Shown: piece by piece, positions 36,009-46,509 of the stretch
Layout: every line of letters starts with the position of its first letter
Position numbering within the stretch: the first letter of the stretch is position 1
DNA from: an uncultured Flavobacteriaceae bacterium
GTDB lineage: Bacteria; Bacteroidota; Bacteroidia; Flavobacteriales; Flavobacteriaceae
Reading direction: 5' to 3'
Length of the DNA: 62,500 bases
Assembly: GCA_943789455.1 (NCBI GenBank)
Contig: CALSUE010000001.1
Coordinates: 1-62,500, forward strand
Notes under the pieces: model-generated
Told to the model about the DNA's origin: nothing
Database searches by the model: none
The model's input: the letters and a program-made list of their open reading frames with translations, nothing else
Program-made: the position numbers and the translations under genes

Positions 36009-37571
36009 ATGTATCGTATGAAAAAATTACTTATAATATTTTTATTGCTGCTGGTTTATAAAGGATTTTCTCAAGAAAACTACTTAGGTGATGGGCCTTT
36101 TGATCAATTAATTATTAGAGGAGTTACCTTAATTAACGGAGATGGATCTCCTCCGAGAGGACCTGTAGATATAGTTGTTGAGAATAACACTATTGAAGCC
36201 ATACAAGTGGTGGGGTATCCAGGAGTAGAAATTGAAGAAAAAAATAGGCCTAAATTAAAAAAGGGTGGTAAAGAATTAGATGCATCAGGGATGTATTTAC
36301 TTCCAGGTTTTATCGACATGCATGGGCATATTGGAGGAAAATCACAAGGAGCAAATCCGTCATATGTTTTTAAGTTATGGATGGCTCATGGTATCACAAC
36401 AGTAAGACAACCAAGTGGTATTAATGCAAAAGAACTGAAAAGGTTGAGCTCTGAAAATAAAATTGTAGCTCCTAGAATCTTTGATTATGTTGGATTTGGA
36501 TCTGGAAGTAAAAAAACCATTAGTACTCCTGAAATGGCCAGAGAATGGGTAAGAAATAATGCGAAAAATGGTGCGGATGGTATCAAATTCTTTGGATCAG
36601 AGCCTGAAATTATGACTGCTGCCTTAGATGAGAATAAAAAATTAGGTTTAGGTTCTGCATGTCATCATGCTCAATTAAGCGTAGCTAGATGGAATGTTTT
36701 ACATTCTGCTAGAGCAGGTCTTACTTCTATGGAGCATTGGTATGGGTTACCTGAGGCTCTTTTTGATGATAAAACTGTTCAAAATTATCCGTTAGATTAC
36801 AATTATCAAAATGAACAGCATCGTTTTGAGGAAGCGGGTAAACTATGGGAGCAAGCTGCTAAGCCATATTCTACTCATTGGAACAATGTAATGAATGAGT
36901 TATTAGAGCTAGATTTTACCTTAGACCCTACATTTAATATTTATGAGGCTAGTAGAGACTTGCAAAGAGCTAGAAGAGCAGAATGGCATGAAACATATAC
37001 CTTGCCTTCATTATGGAAATTTTATGAACCAAGTAAAATTTCACATGGTTCTTATTGGCATTATTGGGGAACAGAACAAGAAGTAGCTTGGAAAAATAAT
37101 TTTCAGTTATGGATGACCTTTATCAATGAATATAAAAATAGAGGAGGTAGAGTAACTGCAGGATCAGATTCTGGATTTATATACCAATTATATGGTTTTG
37201 CTTACATAAGAGAATTGGAATTGTTAAGAGAGGCAGGGTTTCATCCTCTAGAAGTAATTCGTTCAGCAACTTTAAATGGAGCAGAAGCTTTAGGTTGGGA
37301 TGATAAAATTGGTTCTGTTCAAATAGGTAAATTAGCAGATTTTGTTATTGTAGAAGAGAATCCGTTACAAAATTTAAAAGTTCTTTACGGAACAGGAGCT
37401 ATTAAATTAACAAAGTCAAATGAAGTAGTTAGGGTGGGAGGCGTTAAATACACCATAAAAGATGGTGTAATTTATGATGCAAAAAAATTACTTTTCGATG
37501 TTAAAAAAATGGTTGATACTCAAAAAGAGGAGAAAAACTGGATATTAAAGCAGCCAGGGATAAAAAGGTAA
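36009..37571 (+). CDS. Secreted metal-dependent amidohydrolase
   Basis: About 520 residues with a signal peptide (KKLLIIFLLLLVYKGFSQ); ATG 36018 is an equally good start. The first metal motif is PGFIDMHGHIGG (~residues 99-110), further His ligands are in SACHHAQLS and TSMEHWYG, and the Asp is in TAGSDSGFI. Composition of the barrel and the terminal ADFVIVEENPLQNL fit imidazolonepropionase/dipeptidase-like amidohydrolases. The preceding M14 gene is 2 nt away, which suggests a joint role in peptide or cyclic-dipeptide breakdown. Confidence 0.85.
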   Translation: MYRMKKLLIIFLLLLVYKGFSQENYLGDGPFDQLIIRGVTLINGDGSPPRGPVDIVVENNTIEAIQVVGYPGVEIEEKNRPKLKKGGKELDASGMYLLPGFIDMHGHIGGKSQGANPSYVFKLWMAHGITTVRQPSGINAKELKRLSSENKIVAPRIFDYVGFGSGSKKTISTPEMAREWVRNNAKNGADGIKFFGSEPEIMTAALDENKKLGLGSACHHAQLSVARWNVLHSARAGLTSMEHWYGLPEALFDDKTVQNYPLDYNYQNEQHRFEEAGKLWEQAAKPYSTHWNNVMNELLELDFTLDPTFNIYEASRDLQRARRAEWHETYTLPSLWKFYEPSKISHGSYWHYWGTEQEVAWKNNFQLWMTFINEYKNRGGRVTAGSDSGFIYQLYGFAYIRELELLREAGFHPLEVIRSATLNGAEALGWDDKIGSVQIGKLADFVIVEENPLQNLKVLYGTGAIKLTKSNEVVRVGGVKYTIKDGVIYDAKKLLFDVKKMVDTQKEEKNWILKQPGIKR

Positions 37572-37581
37572 ATAAGAACTT

Positions 37582-37809
37582 TTATTTCCCGTTTTGCATA
37601 GGAGTAGTATCTGGCATTAATTTATTTAAAATGGTATACACAGGGCAAAACTTTGTAAAGGGGCTTAAAATTTGAAGTACAGCTACAGCTCCAGCTACGT
37701 ATATCCAGTTGAAACCTAATTCACTTGCTAGTACTATTGATCCAATATTTAAGAGTCCTACAATACCATCATGAAGCCTTACTTTTGCGATGTCTCTTGT
37801 GTTATTCAT
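37582..37809 (-). CDS. DUF2892 (YgaP-like) membrane protein
   Basis: A 75-residue protein with two hydrophobic helices (~17-33 and ~36-50) and the pattern LHDGIVGLLNIGSIVLASELG...FTKFCPVYTILN. The FCPVY segment is characteristic of DUF2892, usually found fused to or beside rhodanese domains; none is adjacent here. Confidence 0.82.
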   Translation of the reverse strand: MNNTRDIAKVRLHDGIVGLLNIGSIVLASELGFNWIYVAGAVAVLQILSPFTKFCPVYTILNKLMPDTTPMQNGK

Positions 37810-37889
37810 AAGATTATATTTTTATTATAATAATTTATATTTTCAAATATAAAAAAAATAATGATTACTTGTTTTTTAATATTAATAGG

Positions 37890-38336
37890 CTAATTATTAA
37901 AATCTTCAAAAAAAGTAACGAGTTCTTTTTGGTAGCCCGGTCTTAATACCTCTATCAAAACTAATTCTTCTGAACCCGCATTAAAAATCCTGACTCTAGT
38001 GTTCTTAGGGATCAAAAACCCTTTACTACTTGGTATTTTTTTTACACCTTCTTTAAATTCTAATCCAAGTACTCCACTTAAGACAATACCTCTTAATTCA
38101 AATTTAGCTTCAATAATTGGTTCAGTCCATCCTACCGGAGCATGCATTTTGTTTAAACCAATTTCATCTGAAATAGAATAATCAAAGAGATGTCTTTCTA
38201 CGTTATCATTAATTATAATTTTATTTGGTGTAATAATATGATCCTCATAAATTGCTTTTTTAGCTGTATTATTTCCTTTTTTATCAGGACTACAACCCAT
38301 AAAAATCACAAATAGAATAAGTAAAATTTTGTTCAT
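37890..38336 (-). CDS. Small cupin-like lipoprotein
   Basis: A 148-residue protein with a lipoprotein signal (KILLILFVIFMGC, Cys15). The C-terminal ~80 residues read as a cupin-type beta barrel (FELRGIVLSGVLGLEFKEG, KGFLIPKNTRVRIFNAGSEELVLIEVLRPGYQ) but the metal-binding His residues of classical cupins are not evident. It lies 29 nt downstream of the mutase gene on the same strand, so it may share its transcript. Function unknown. Confidence 0.65.
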   Translation of the reverse strand: MNKILLILFVIFMGCSPDKKGNNTAKKAIYEDHIITPNKIIINDNVERHLFDYSISDEIGLNKMHAPVGWTEPIIEAKFELRGIVLSGVLGLEFKEGVKKIPSSKGFLIPKNTRVRIFNAGSEELVLIEVLRPGYQKELVTFFEDFNN

Positions 38337-38365
38337 CTGTTTATACTTTTTAAATTCATTTAAAA

Positions 38366-41300
38366 CTACATATTTCGTCTATATTGACCACCTACTTCAA
38401 AAAGTGCAGTTGTTATTTGTCCTAGAGAACATACTTTGGTAGTATCCATAAGTTTTTCAAATAAGTTTTCATTTTGCATGGCTGCCTGCTGTAAAGATTT
38501 TAATTGACTAGTGGCCTCATTTTTATTGGCGTTATGTAGCAATTCTTTAGTTTCTATCTGAAATTGCTTTTCTTCTTCTGTAGCTCTAATTACCTCAGAT
38601 GGTAGAATTGTTGGAGAACCTTTTGAGCTTAAAAATGTATTGACACCAATAATCGGAAAATCTCCATTGTGTTTTAAAGTTTCATAATACAAGCTTTCTT
38701 CTTGTATTTTAGATCGTTGATACATGGTTTCCATAGCTCCAAGAACACCACCTCTTTCAGTAATTCTATCAAATTCTTGTAACACAGCTTGTTCAACTAA
38801 ATCGGTTAATTCTTCAATGATAAAAGATCCTTGAATAGGGTTTTCATTTTTTGTTAACCCTAATTCTTTATTAATTATCAATTGTATAGCCATGGCTCTT
38901 CTTACTGAATCCTCTGTAGGAGTGGTAATAGCTTCATCATACGCATTGGTGTGTAAAGAATTACAATTGTCATAAATAGCATAAAGTGCCTGAAGTGTTG
39001 TTCTAATGTCATTAAAATCAATTTCTTGAGCATGAAGCGAACGTCCAGAGGTTTGAATATGATACTTGAGCATTTGTGCCCTTGAATTTGCGTTATATTT
39101 ATGTTTTAATGCTTTAGCCCAAATTTTTCTCGCAACTCTTCCAATCACTGCGTATTCAGGATCTATGCCATTTGAAAAGAAAAAGGATAAGTTTGGCCCA
39201 AATTTATTAATATCCATTCCTCTAGAAAGATAGTATTCTACATATGTAAACCCATTTGATAATGTTAAAGCTAATTGCGTAATTGGATTTGCCCCTGCTT
39301 CAGCTATATGATAGCCGGAAATTGAAACTGAATAAAAATTACGGACTTGTTTTTTAATAAAATATTCTTGAACATCTCCCATTAATCTTAAAGCAAATTC
39401 TGTAGAGAATATGCAGGTGTTTTGTGCTTGATCCTCTTTTAAAATATCTGCTTGTACTGTTCCTCTTACTTGAATTAGGGTTTCCTTTTTAATGTGTTCG
39501 TACACTTTAATTGGTAATACCTTATCTCCAGTAATTCCCAATAATAATAATCCTAATCCATTATTCCCTTTAGGCAATTCTCCCTGATATAAAGGTCTTT
39601 TTAACCCTTTTGAATCATAGGTTTCTTTCAATAAAGATTCAACCTTTTTTTCTAATTTATTTTCTTTAATATATTTTTCACAATTTTGATCTATTGCAGC
39701 ATTCATGAAAAAACCCAACAACATTGGTGCTGGCCCATTAATGGTCATGGAAACCGAGGTCATAGGATGACTTAAGTCAAATCCAGAATACAATTTTTTA
39801 GCATCATCTAAACAACAAATAGAAACACCAGCATTTCCAATCTTCCCATAAATATCAGGTCTATGTCCTGGATCATTTCCATACAAGGTCACAGAATCAA
39901 AGGCAGTAGATAATCGTTTTGCTTTTAGTCCAAAACTAACATAGTGAAAACGTCTATTGGTTCTCTCAGGACCACCCTCACCGGCAAACATTCTGGTAGG
40001 GTCTTCTCCAGTTCGCTTAAAAGGATACAATCCTGCTGTAAAAGGAAATTCTCCTGGAACATTTTCTTGCAAGTTCCATCTTAATAGGTCTCCCCATGCT
40101 TCATATTTAGGGAGTGATATTTTTGGTATTTTAGAATGAGACAATGACTCACTGTATGTTTCTATATTAATATTTTTATCTCTTACTTTAAAAGTGTAAA
40201 TGGGGGCTTTGTATCGCTCAATTTTATCATACCAGCCAAGGATAATTTCCCAATTGTAGGGATCTAAATCCATTTTTACTTTTTCAAACTGTTTGATTAA
40301 TAATTTTATGAAAGGCAATTCATTTTTTGGAGTTTTGTCTAGAATGTTTTTATGATCTAACCCTGTTTTTGTTAGGATTTCTTTTTGATTTATAAATAAT
40401 GAGTTTGTGCTGAGTACAGTGTCTATTGTTTTATAGATTCCGAATAATTTTTGAGCAACTTCTACTTGACTTCGTTCCTTTTTATCATAAGCTCTATTAT
40501 TTTCTGCTATTTCAGATAAATACCGCACACGAGCTGGTGGAATAATAAAAATTTTCTCAGACATTTCTTGAATTATATCTGAGGTAGAATTTAAATTCAC
40601 CCCCGTTTTCTCAACCAGTTTCTTCATAACGGCTTTGTAAAGCGAATTCATGCCGGGATCGTTAAATTGAGAGGCTATCGTTCCAAAAACAGGCATGTCA
40701 TTTATATGAATATGCCATAAATCATTATTGCGCATATATTGTTTTTTAACATCACGAACAGCATCTAAGGCTCCTCGTTTGTCAAACTTATTGATGGCAA
40801 CTAGATCTGCAAAATCTAACATGTCAATTTTTTCTAATTGTGTTGCGGCTCCAAACTCAGGAGTCATTACGTATAAAGAAGTATCTGAATGTTCAATTAT
40901 TTCGGTATCAGATTGTCCAATACCAGAGGTCTCCAAAATAATTAAATCAAATGCTGCAGCTTTCAACACTTCTATCGCCTCATTTACATATTTAGATAAA
41001 GCTAAATTTGACTGCCTAGTAGCCAAAGACCTCATATAAACACGATCATTATTAATAGCATTCATTCTTATTCTGTCACCCAGAAGGGCTCCTCCGGTTT
41101 TTCGTTTAGAAGGGTCAACAGAAATAATTCCAATTGTTTTTTTCGGGAAATCCATTAAGAATCTACGCACTAATTCGTCAACTAAGCTAGATTTTCCAGA
41201 GCCACCAGTTCCGGTTATTCCTAAAACAGGAATAGTGGATAATTTATTTTTTTCATGAATCTTAGACAATGTTTTTTTAGCCAATTCCGGAAAATTTTCA

Positions 41301-41818
41301 GCAGATGAAATAATTCGTGCTATGCTACCAACTTTCTTTTTATTCAAATGATTAATGTCTATATCTAATTTATCACCAATAGCAAAATCTGATTGCTGAA
41401 CCAAATCATTAATCATTCCTTGAAGCCCCATTTCTCTTCCATCATCTGGTGAATATATTCGAGTAATTCCGTATTCCATTAAATCTTTAATTTCCGCAGG
41501 AAGAATAACGCCACCTCCGCCTCCAAAAATTTTTATATGACTTGCATTTTTTTCTTTTAGCAAGTCAAACATGTATTTAAAATACTCATTATGTCCTCCT
41601 TGATAAGAGGTCATTGCAATGGCATTAACGTCTTCTTGTATGGCAGTATTCACTACATCTTCAACGCTTCTGTCATGCCCTAGATGGATTACCTCTACAC
41701 CCGTAGATTGAATTATTCTCCGCATAATATTAATTGCAGCGTCATGACCATCAAATAATGAAGCAGCAGTTACTATTCTAACTTTATTTTTGGGTTTGTA
41801 AGGAGTTATTTTTTCCAT
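38366..41818 (-). CDS. icmF: Fused isobutyryl-CoA mutase (IcmF)
   Basis: A 1150-residue fusion. The N-terminal B12-binding domain (~10-140) has DGHDAAIN, with cobalt-ligating H25. The MeaB-like GTPase chaperone (~195-450) has P-loop GTGGSGKS at 203-210. The C-terminal mutase barrel (~560-1150) follows. The mutase reads NRRFHYVS and [14 protein letters not shown] where methylmalonyl-CoA mutases have Tyr- and Asn-containing versions, which favours isobutyryl/n-butyryl-CoA interconversion. The enzyme links valine and fatty-acid catabolism and carries its own G-protein for cofactor quality control. It is divergent from hutU. Confidence 0.9.
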   Translation of the reverse strand: MEKITPYKPKNKVRIVTAASLFDGHDAAINIMRRIIQSTGVEVIHLGHDRSVEDVVNTAIQEDVNAIAMTSYQGGHNEYFKYMFDLLKEKNASHIKIFGGGGGVILPAEIKDLMEYGITRIYSPDDGREMGLQGMINDLVQQSDFAIGDKLDIDINHLNKKKVGSIARIISSAENFPELAKKTLSKIHEKNKLSTIPVLGITGTGGSGKSSLVDELVRRFLMDFPKKTIGIISVDPSKRKTGGALLGDRIRMNAINNDRVYMRSLATRQSNLALSKYVNEAIEVLKAAAFDLIILETSGIGQSDTEIIEHSDTSLYVMTPEFGAATQLEKIDMLDFADLVAINKFDKRGALDAVRDVKKQYMRNNDLWHIHINDMPVFGTIASQFNDPGMNSLYKAVMKKLVEKTGVNLNSTSDIIQEMSEKIFIIPPARVRYLSEIAENNRAYDKKERSQVEVAQKLFGIYKTIDTVLSTNSLFINQKEILTKTGLDHKNILDKTPKNELPFIKLLIKQFEKVKMDLDPYNWEIILGWYDKIERYKAPIYTFKVRDKNINIETYSESLSHSKIPKISLPKYEAWGDLLRWNLQENVPGEFPFTAGLYPFKRTGEDPTRMFAGEGGPERTNRRFHYVSFGLKAKRLSTAFDSVTLYGNDPGHRPDIYGKIGNAGVSICCLDDAKKLYSGFDLSHPMTSVSMTINGPAPMLLGFFMNAAIDQNCEKYIKENKLEKKVESLLKETYDSKGLKRPLYQGELPKGNNGLGLLLLGITGDKVLPIKVYEHIKKETLIQVRGTVQADILKEDQAQNTCIFSTEFALRLMGDVQEYFIKKQVRNFYSVSISGYHIAEAGANPITQLALTLSNGFTYVEYYLSRGMDINKFGPNLSFFFSNGIDPEYAVIGRVARKIWAKALKHKYNANSRAQMLKYHIQTSGRSLHAQEIDFNDIRTTLQALYAIYDNCNSLHTNAYDEAITTPTEDSVRRAMAIQLIINKELGLTKNENPIQGSFIIEELTDLVEQAVLQEFDRITERGGVLGAMETMYQRSKIQEESLYYETLKHNGDFPIIGVNTFLSSKGSPTILPSEVIRATEEEKQFQIETKELLHNANKNEATSQLKSLQQAAMQNENLFEKLMDTTKVCSLGQITTALFEVGGQYRRNM

Positions 41819-42004
41819 ATGTAAATAATATATGAGATTTTAATCAAGAGATTTTTGAAAATCTTTTATGTTATTGAAGAGGAATTGATTCAAAAAAAAC
41901 ACTATTCGTAAAAAACACTTGATTTGTTCTATGCAATTTACGAAATTTTCAAAAAATATAGGTTTTTTTTGAGGGTATAAAAATCAATCATTTTAAAAAA
42001 CAAT

Positions 42005-42012
42005 TATATTTG
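42005..42012 (+). promoter_or_regulatory. -7 box TATATTTG for hutU
   Basis: Perfect TAnnTTTG match 31 nt upstream of ATG 42044 in the divergent icmF-hutU gap. Confidence 0.5.
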
Positions 42013-42043
42013 TATATATTATTTTTCAATCATTACTATTCTT

Positions 42044-44035
42044 ATGACATTCAAAGAGAAAATAGAAGAAGGTATACCAGATTTTTTGCCTGTTCTAAGA
42101 GCCTATGAAAACTCTGTAAATCACGCTCCTAAAAGAAAAGAGATTTTATCTGAATTTGAAAGAGAGTTGGCATTAAGAAATGCATTACGCTATTTTGATG
42201 TAAAACATCATGAATTATTACTCCCTGAGTTTGCTGAAGAATTGAAAACATATGGTCGTATTTATATGTATCGTTTTCGCCCTAGTTATGAGATGTATGC
42301 AAGACCAATTTCTGAGTATCCTGGAAAATGTGAACAAGCAAAATCCATCATGCTGATGATTCAAAATAATTTAAATCCAGCTGTAGCTCAACATCCTCAC
42401 GAATTAATTACTTACGGAGGAAATGGTGCTGTTTTTCAAAATTGGGCACAATATTTATTGACTATGAAATATCTGTCTCAAATGACAGAAAAACAAACTC
42501 TAGCGATGTACTCTGGACATCCCATGGGATTGTTTCCATCTGGTAAAAATGCACCAAGAGTTGTGGTTACCAACGGAATGACAATACCTAATTATTCTAA
42601 AACAGATGATTTAGAAAAAATGAATGCTTTAGGGGTTAGTCAATATGGGCAAATGACAGCTGGGAGTTATATGTATATAGGACCTCAAGGTATAGTTCAC
42701 GGAACAACCATTACTGTTCTTAATGCTTTTCGGAAGATTGGAAAATCTCCTGAAGGAAATTTATTTGTTACGGCAGGTTTGGGTGGTATGAGTGGAGCGC
42801 AGCCCAAAGCAGGGAATATAGCTGGATGTATTACAGTGTGTGCAGAAGTAAACCCCAAAATCACTCAGGTTCGTTTAGATCAAGGATGGATTGATGAAAA
42901 AATAACGGATTTAGATAAGCTGGTGGTTAGAGTTAGATTAGCTAAAAAAAATAAAGAAACAGTATCTCTCGCTTATCTTGGAAATATTGTAGAGGTCTGG
43001 GAGAAGTTTGATATTGAAAATATTCATATTGATTTAGGTTCTGATCAAACCTCGCTTCATAACCCATGGGCAGGCGGTTACTATCCGTGTGATATCTCTT
43101 TTGAAGCTGCAAATATAATGATGGCTGAAAACCCAGTTTTATTCAAAGAAAAGGTACAAGAAACTATTCGAAGACATGCAAGAGCAATTAATAATCATAC
43201 TGCCAAAGGAACTTATTTTTTTGATTATGGAAACGCTTTTTTATTAGAAGCCAGTAGAGCAGGAGCAGATATTATGGCTGAAAATGGTATTGATTTTAGA
43301 TATCAAAGTTATGTGCAAGATATCATGGGTCCCATGTGTTTTGATTATGGATTTGGTCCTTTTAGGTGGGTTTGCACTTCCGGAAATCCAAAAGATTTAG
43401 AAAAAACAGACATCATAGCATGTGAAGTTTTAGAAGAAATTAAGAAAAATTCTCCATTAGAGATTCAACAACAAATGGCTGACAATATTCAATGGATTAA
43501 GGGCGCTCAAGAAAATGATTTAGTTGTTGGTTCTCAGGCAAGAATTTTATACGCAGATGCCGAAGGAAGAATTAAAATAGCCCAAGCATTTAACAAGGCT
43601 ATTAAAAAAGGTAAAATAGGTCCTGTAGTTTTAGGTAGAGATCATCATGATGTTTCTGGAACAGATTCTCCTTTTAGAGAAACCTCAAATATATATGATG
43701 GATCTAGTTTTACAGCAGACATGGCTATTCAAAATGTTATTGGAGATAGTTTTAGAGGGGCAACTTGGGTTTCTATTCACAATGGTGGTGGAGTAGGCTG
43801 GGGTGAGGTGATTAACGGTGGTTTTGGCATGCTTATTGATGGTAGTAAAGCAGCATCTAAAAGGTTAAAATCTATGCTTTTCTGGGATGTTAATAATGGT
43901 ATAGCAAGAAGAAGCTGGGCAAGAAATGACGAGGCTATTTTTGCAATAAAAAGGGCTATGAAAAATGAAAAAAAGTTAATAGTAACCATTCCAAATAAAG
44001 TAAATCCTTCATTATTTGAGAATCTTAAAAATTAG
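42044..44035 (+). CDS. hutU: Urocanate hydratase
   Basis: A 663-residue NAD-dependent enzyme converting urocanate to imidazolonepropionate, step two of histidine breakdown. Conserved blocks: ELITYGGNGAVFQNWAQY (~residues 121-138), LAMYSGHPMGLFPS, VTAGLGGMSGAQPKAGNIAGC (~242-262), MCFDYGFGPFRWVCTSG and SIHNGGGVGWGEVINGG. Longer than the ~560-residue proteobacterial HutU, as in other Bacteroidota. Other hut genes are not nearby. Its stop lies 4 nt before the DUF4136 start. Confidence 0.95.
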   Translation: MTFKEKIEEGIPDFLPVLRAYENSVNHAPKRKEILSEFERELALRNALRYFDVKHHELLLPEFAEELKTYGRIYMYRFRPSYEMYARPISEYPGKCEQAKSIMLMIQNNLNPAVAQHPHELITYGGNGAVFQNWAQYLLTMKYLSQMTEKQTLAMYSGHPMGLFPSGKNAPRVVVTNGMTIPNYSKTDDLEKMNALGVSQYGQMTAGSYMYIGPQGIVHGTTITVLNAFRKIGKSPEGNLFVTAGLGGMSGAQPKAGNIAGCITVCAEVNPKITQVRLDQGWIDEKITDLDKLVVRVRLAKKNKETVSLAYLGNIVEVWEKFDIENIHIDLGSDQTSLHNPWAGGYYPCDISFEAANIMMAENPVLFKEKVQETIRRHARAINNHTAKGTYFFDYGNAFLLEASRAGADIMAENGIDFRYQSYVQDIMGPMCFDYGFGPFRWVCTSGNPKDLEKTDIIACEVLEEIKKNSPLEIQQQMADNIQWIKGAQENDLVVGSQARILYADAEGRIKIAQAFNKAIKKGKIGPVVLGRDHHDVSGTDSPFRETSNIYDGSSFTADMAIQNVIGDSFRGATWVSIHNGGGVGWGEVINGGFGMLIDGSKAASKRLKSMLFWDVNNGIARRSWARNDEAIFAIKRAMKNEKKLIVTIPNKVNPSLFENLKN

Positions 44036-44039
44036 TTTT

Positions 44040-44576
44040 ATGAAAATAGTTAAATTATTTATTTTATTGAGTTCAGTATTTTTATACTCTTGCTCTACTG
44101 TGAAAGTTGTTTCAGACTATGATACGAAAGTAGATTTTTCAACCTATAAGACATTTGCTTTTTATAAAAAAGGTATAGATAAAGCTTCTGTTTCTGATCT
44201 TGATAAAAAACGAATCATGCGTGCTATTGAAGGTCAATTAGTTGAAAAAGGTTTCAGTAAGTCAGAAAATCCTGATCTCTTGATTAGTATTTTTACAAAA
44301 TCTAGAGAACAAGTTAATGTTTCTAATAATAACTTTGGATATGGTTTTGGTTGGGGATATAACCCATGGTTTTTTGGGAGTAATAACCTTAATATTAACC
44401 AATACACAGAGGGAACCTTATTTATTGATTTTATTGATAAAAATAAAAATGAACTCATTTGGCAGGGAATTGGATCTGGAGCTATGAAGATGAGTAATAT
44501 TGATAAAAAAGAGGAACGCATTAATGAATTTGTGAATAAGATTATTTCAGCGTATCCTCCAAATTTAAAAAAGTAG
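44040..44576 (+). CDS. DUF4136 family lipoprotein
   Basis: About 178 residues from ATG 44040, with a lipoprotein signal (LFILLSSVFLYSC). A reading from 44016 would overlap hutU and bury the signal, so it is rejected. The DUF4136 pattern is clear: STVKVVSDYDTKVDFSTYKTFAFY after the Cys, LVEKGFSKSENPDLLISIF, and EGTLFIDFIDKNKNELIWQG near the end. Function unknown; the family is widespread in outer membranes of Bacteroidota and Proteobacteria. Confidence 0.85.
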   Translation: MKIVKLFILLSSVFLYSCSTVKVVSDYDTKVDFSTYKTFAFYKKGIDKASVSDLDKKRIMRAIEGQLVEKGFSKSENPDLLISIFTKSREQVNVSNNNFGYGFGWGYNPWFFGSNNLNINQYTEGTLFIDFIDKNKNELIWQGIGSGAMKMSNIDKKEERINEFVNKIISAYPPNLKK

Positions 44577-44625
44577 ATAGCACATAAAATATTTTTCAGA
44601 GTACGCTATATTAGTACTTTTAAGT

Positions 44626-44790
44626 ATGCATAATAAAAAAATAGAACTCACTCAAGAAGACTTCTACTTCAATGAACAAGGGTATAGAGTTTTTACAGAA
44701 AAATATCATTTAAAAAGAGGGTATTGTTGTAAAAGCGGCTGTAAGCATTGCCCTTATGGCTACAACAAAAATACAGACTCTTTCAATTAA
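44626..44790 (+). CDS. DUF5522 family 54-residue Cys-rich protein
   Basis: A short frame (ATG 44626 to TAA 44788-44790) encodes 54 residues with EDFYFNEQGYRVFTEKYH and then LKRGYCCKSGCKHCPYGYNK. Four closely spaced Cys and a His (CC-x3-C-x2-HC) suggest a metal site. This is the DUF5522 family, common in Bacteroidota and related to the C-terminal part of some eukaryotic proteins. Its 3' end runs into the leader of the glucanase gene. Function unknown. Confidence 0.85.
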   Translation: MHNKKIELTQEDFYFNEQGYRVFTEKYHLKRGYCCKSGCKHCPYGYNKNTDSFN

Positions 44791-44847
44791 TCTTTATTGT
44801 TTGGTATTTGTATGGGTATTTATTTATGGAAATTCAAATTCCTGTGC

Positions 44848-44855
44848 TATTTTTG
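44848..44855 (+). promoter_or_regulatory. -7 box TATTTTTG for the GH16 gene
   Basis: TAnnTTTG match 15 nt upstream of ATG 44870. It makes the upstream in-frame ATG at 44756 unlikely as a start. Confidence 0.5.
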
Positions 44856-44869
44856 AAAAAAAATTAAAC

Positions 44870-46474
44870 ATGCGACACTACTTATTAATAATAATTTATT
44901 TCCTATGCTCTCCTTTGTTTTCCCAAAATATTGAGGATGATTTTGAAGGAAATGGCACCATTGATTCATGGGTAGGTGATGACTGTATTGTAAATAGTTC
45001 GTATGCAAACCCTTATGTTCAGGGGTTAAACACCTCTAGCAAAGTCTTAAAATATAATGACATTGGTGGCCAGTATGCAAATGTTCGTTTTGATACGAAT
45101 GAGAATTTAGATTTGTCTTTAAAGAATTCATTTACTTTCAAAATTTATGTGCCCTCAATTGGCTTAACAGGGAATCAAACTAATAAAGTTTCTGTAAAGC
45201 TTCAAAATGGTTCTCTTCCACAACCCTGGACTACTCAAAGTGAAATTATAAAGTATATTTCTTTAGATCAATGGCAAGAAATTACTTTTGATTTTGAAAA
45301 TGATAATTACATCAATCTGGATCCTTCTTCACCAGCACCAATCACTAGAACAGATTTTAATAGAGTGTTAATTCAAGTAAATGGAGAAAATAATTTTGAT
45401 CATGTTGAAGCCTTTGTTGATGATTTTATTTTTGAAGAATCAGAGGGTGATGATGATCCTATTTTTAATACCCTAGTTTGGTCGGATGAATTTAACTATT
45501 CAGGAGCATTAGATTCAAATAAATGGCATCATCAGGTTATTCCAATTATAAATGGCACAGATTGGGCCAATGGAGAACTTCAACACTACACTAGTCGAAT
45601 ATCAAATTCATATGTTAATAATGGTTCATTAAAGATTAAAGCGATCAGAGAGAACTTTACTTATAATAACTCAACCAAACCTTATACATCAGCCAGATTA
45701 AATTCAAAATTTGCATTTCAATATGGAAGGGTAGATGTGCGGGCTAAATTACCCGCAGAAGCCGGAACTTGGCCAGCAATATGGACATTAGGAGCTAATA
45801 TTAATGAAACAGGTAATTATTTTGGCAATACCTATGGAAGTGTTGGTTGGCCTGTTTGTGGAGAAATTGATATTATGGAACAAAATGGATGGAATAAAAC
45901 CAACCTTATTGGTCATCTTCATTATTCCAATTCCAACACCAATAGTTATCAAAACGAAGGAGGTACCACATATGTTTCTGATACTAGTGGTGAATATCAT
46001 ATGTACTCACTAATCTGGACAGAGAATACTATTCAAATTTTATTAGATGATGTTGTCTTTTTTGAAAGAGAAAATTCTCAGGAAATCCCTTACGATAATC
46101 CACATTATTTACTGTTAAATATAGCAATGGGAGGAAATCTAGGAGGTAATATTCCTAGCAACTTTTCCGAGGCTATCATGGAAATCGATTACGTTAGAGT
46201 TTATGAGGAAAGTTCTTTGTCTCTACAAGATTCTTCCATGGAAGCTATGGTTATTTATCCAAATCCTACAGACAATAATATAAAAGTAAAAGTTCCAAGG
46301 CATTTAATAGGGACAAAATTAAAAATTTACTCTACGCTAGGTCGAAAATTAGCAGCGTATACACTTTCTGAAACAGATTCTATATTTGATATTTCTTCAT
46401 TTAAATCTGGAATTTATTTCTTAAGATTTGAATCTAAATTAGGTGTATATACCAAAGAAATTATTAAAAAATAA
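44870..46474 (+). CDS. GH16 endo-beta-glucanase with type IX sorting domain
   Basis: A 534-residue secreted enzyme from ATG 44870: signal peptide (HYLLIIIYFLCSPLFSQ), an N-terminal carbohydrate-binding-like beta domain (~20-190), and a GH16 catalytic domain (~200-445). The catalytic motif is EIDIME: nucleophile E332, D334 and acid/base E337. WPAIWTLG and the surrounding aromatic residues fit laminarinase (beta-1,3-glucan). The last ~75 residues (VIYPNPTDNNIKVKVP...GIYFLRFESKLGVYTKEIIKK) are a type A sorting domain for T9SS secretion. It suggests use of algal laminarin. A start at 44756 would mask the signal peptide. Confidence 0.9.
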   Translation: MRHYLLIIIYFLCSPLFSQNIEDDFEGNGTIDSWVGDDCIVNSSYANPYVQGLNTSSKVLKYNDIGGQYANVRFDTNENLDLSLKNSFTFKIYVPSIGLTGNQTNKVSVKLQNGSLPQPWTTQSEIIKYISLDQWQEITFDFENDNYINLDPSSPAPITRTDFNRVLIQVNGENNFDHVEAFVDDFIFEESEGDDDPIFNTLVWSDEFNYSGALDSNKWHHQVIPIINGTDWANGELQHYTSRISNSYVNNGSLKIKAIRENFTYNNSTKPYTSARLNSKFAFQYGRVDVRAKLPAEAGTWPAIWTLGANINETGNYFGNTYGSVGWPVCGEIDIMEQNGWNKTNLIGHLHYSNSNTNSYQNEGGTTYVSDTSGEYHMYSLIWTENTIQILLDDVVFFERENSQEIPYDNPHYLLLNIAMGGNLGGNIPSNFSEAIMEIDYVRVYEESSLSLQDSSMEAMVIYPNPTDNNIKVKVPRHLIGTKLKIYSTLGRKLAAYTLSETDSIFDISSFKSGIYFLRFESKLGVYTKEIIKK

Positions 46475-46509
46475 TTTTGGGAATTAAAATGTCAATTTTT
46501 AAAGTTGAA

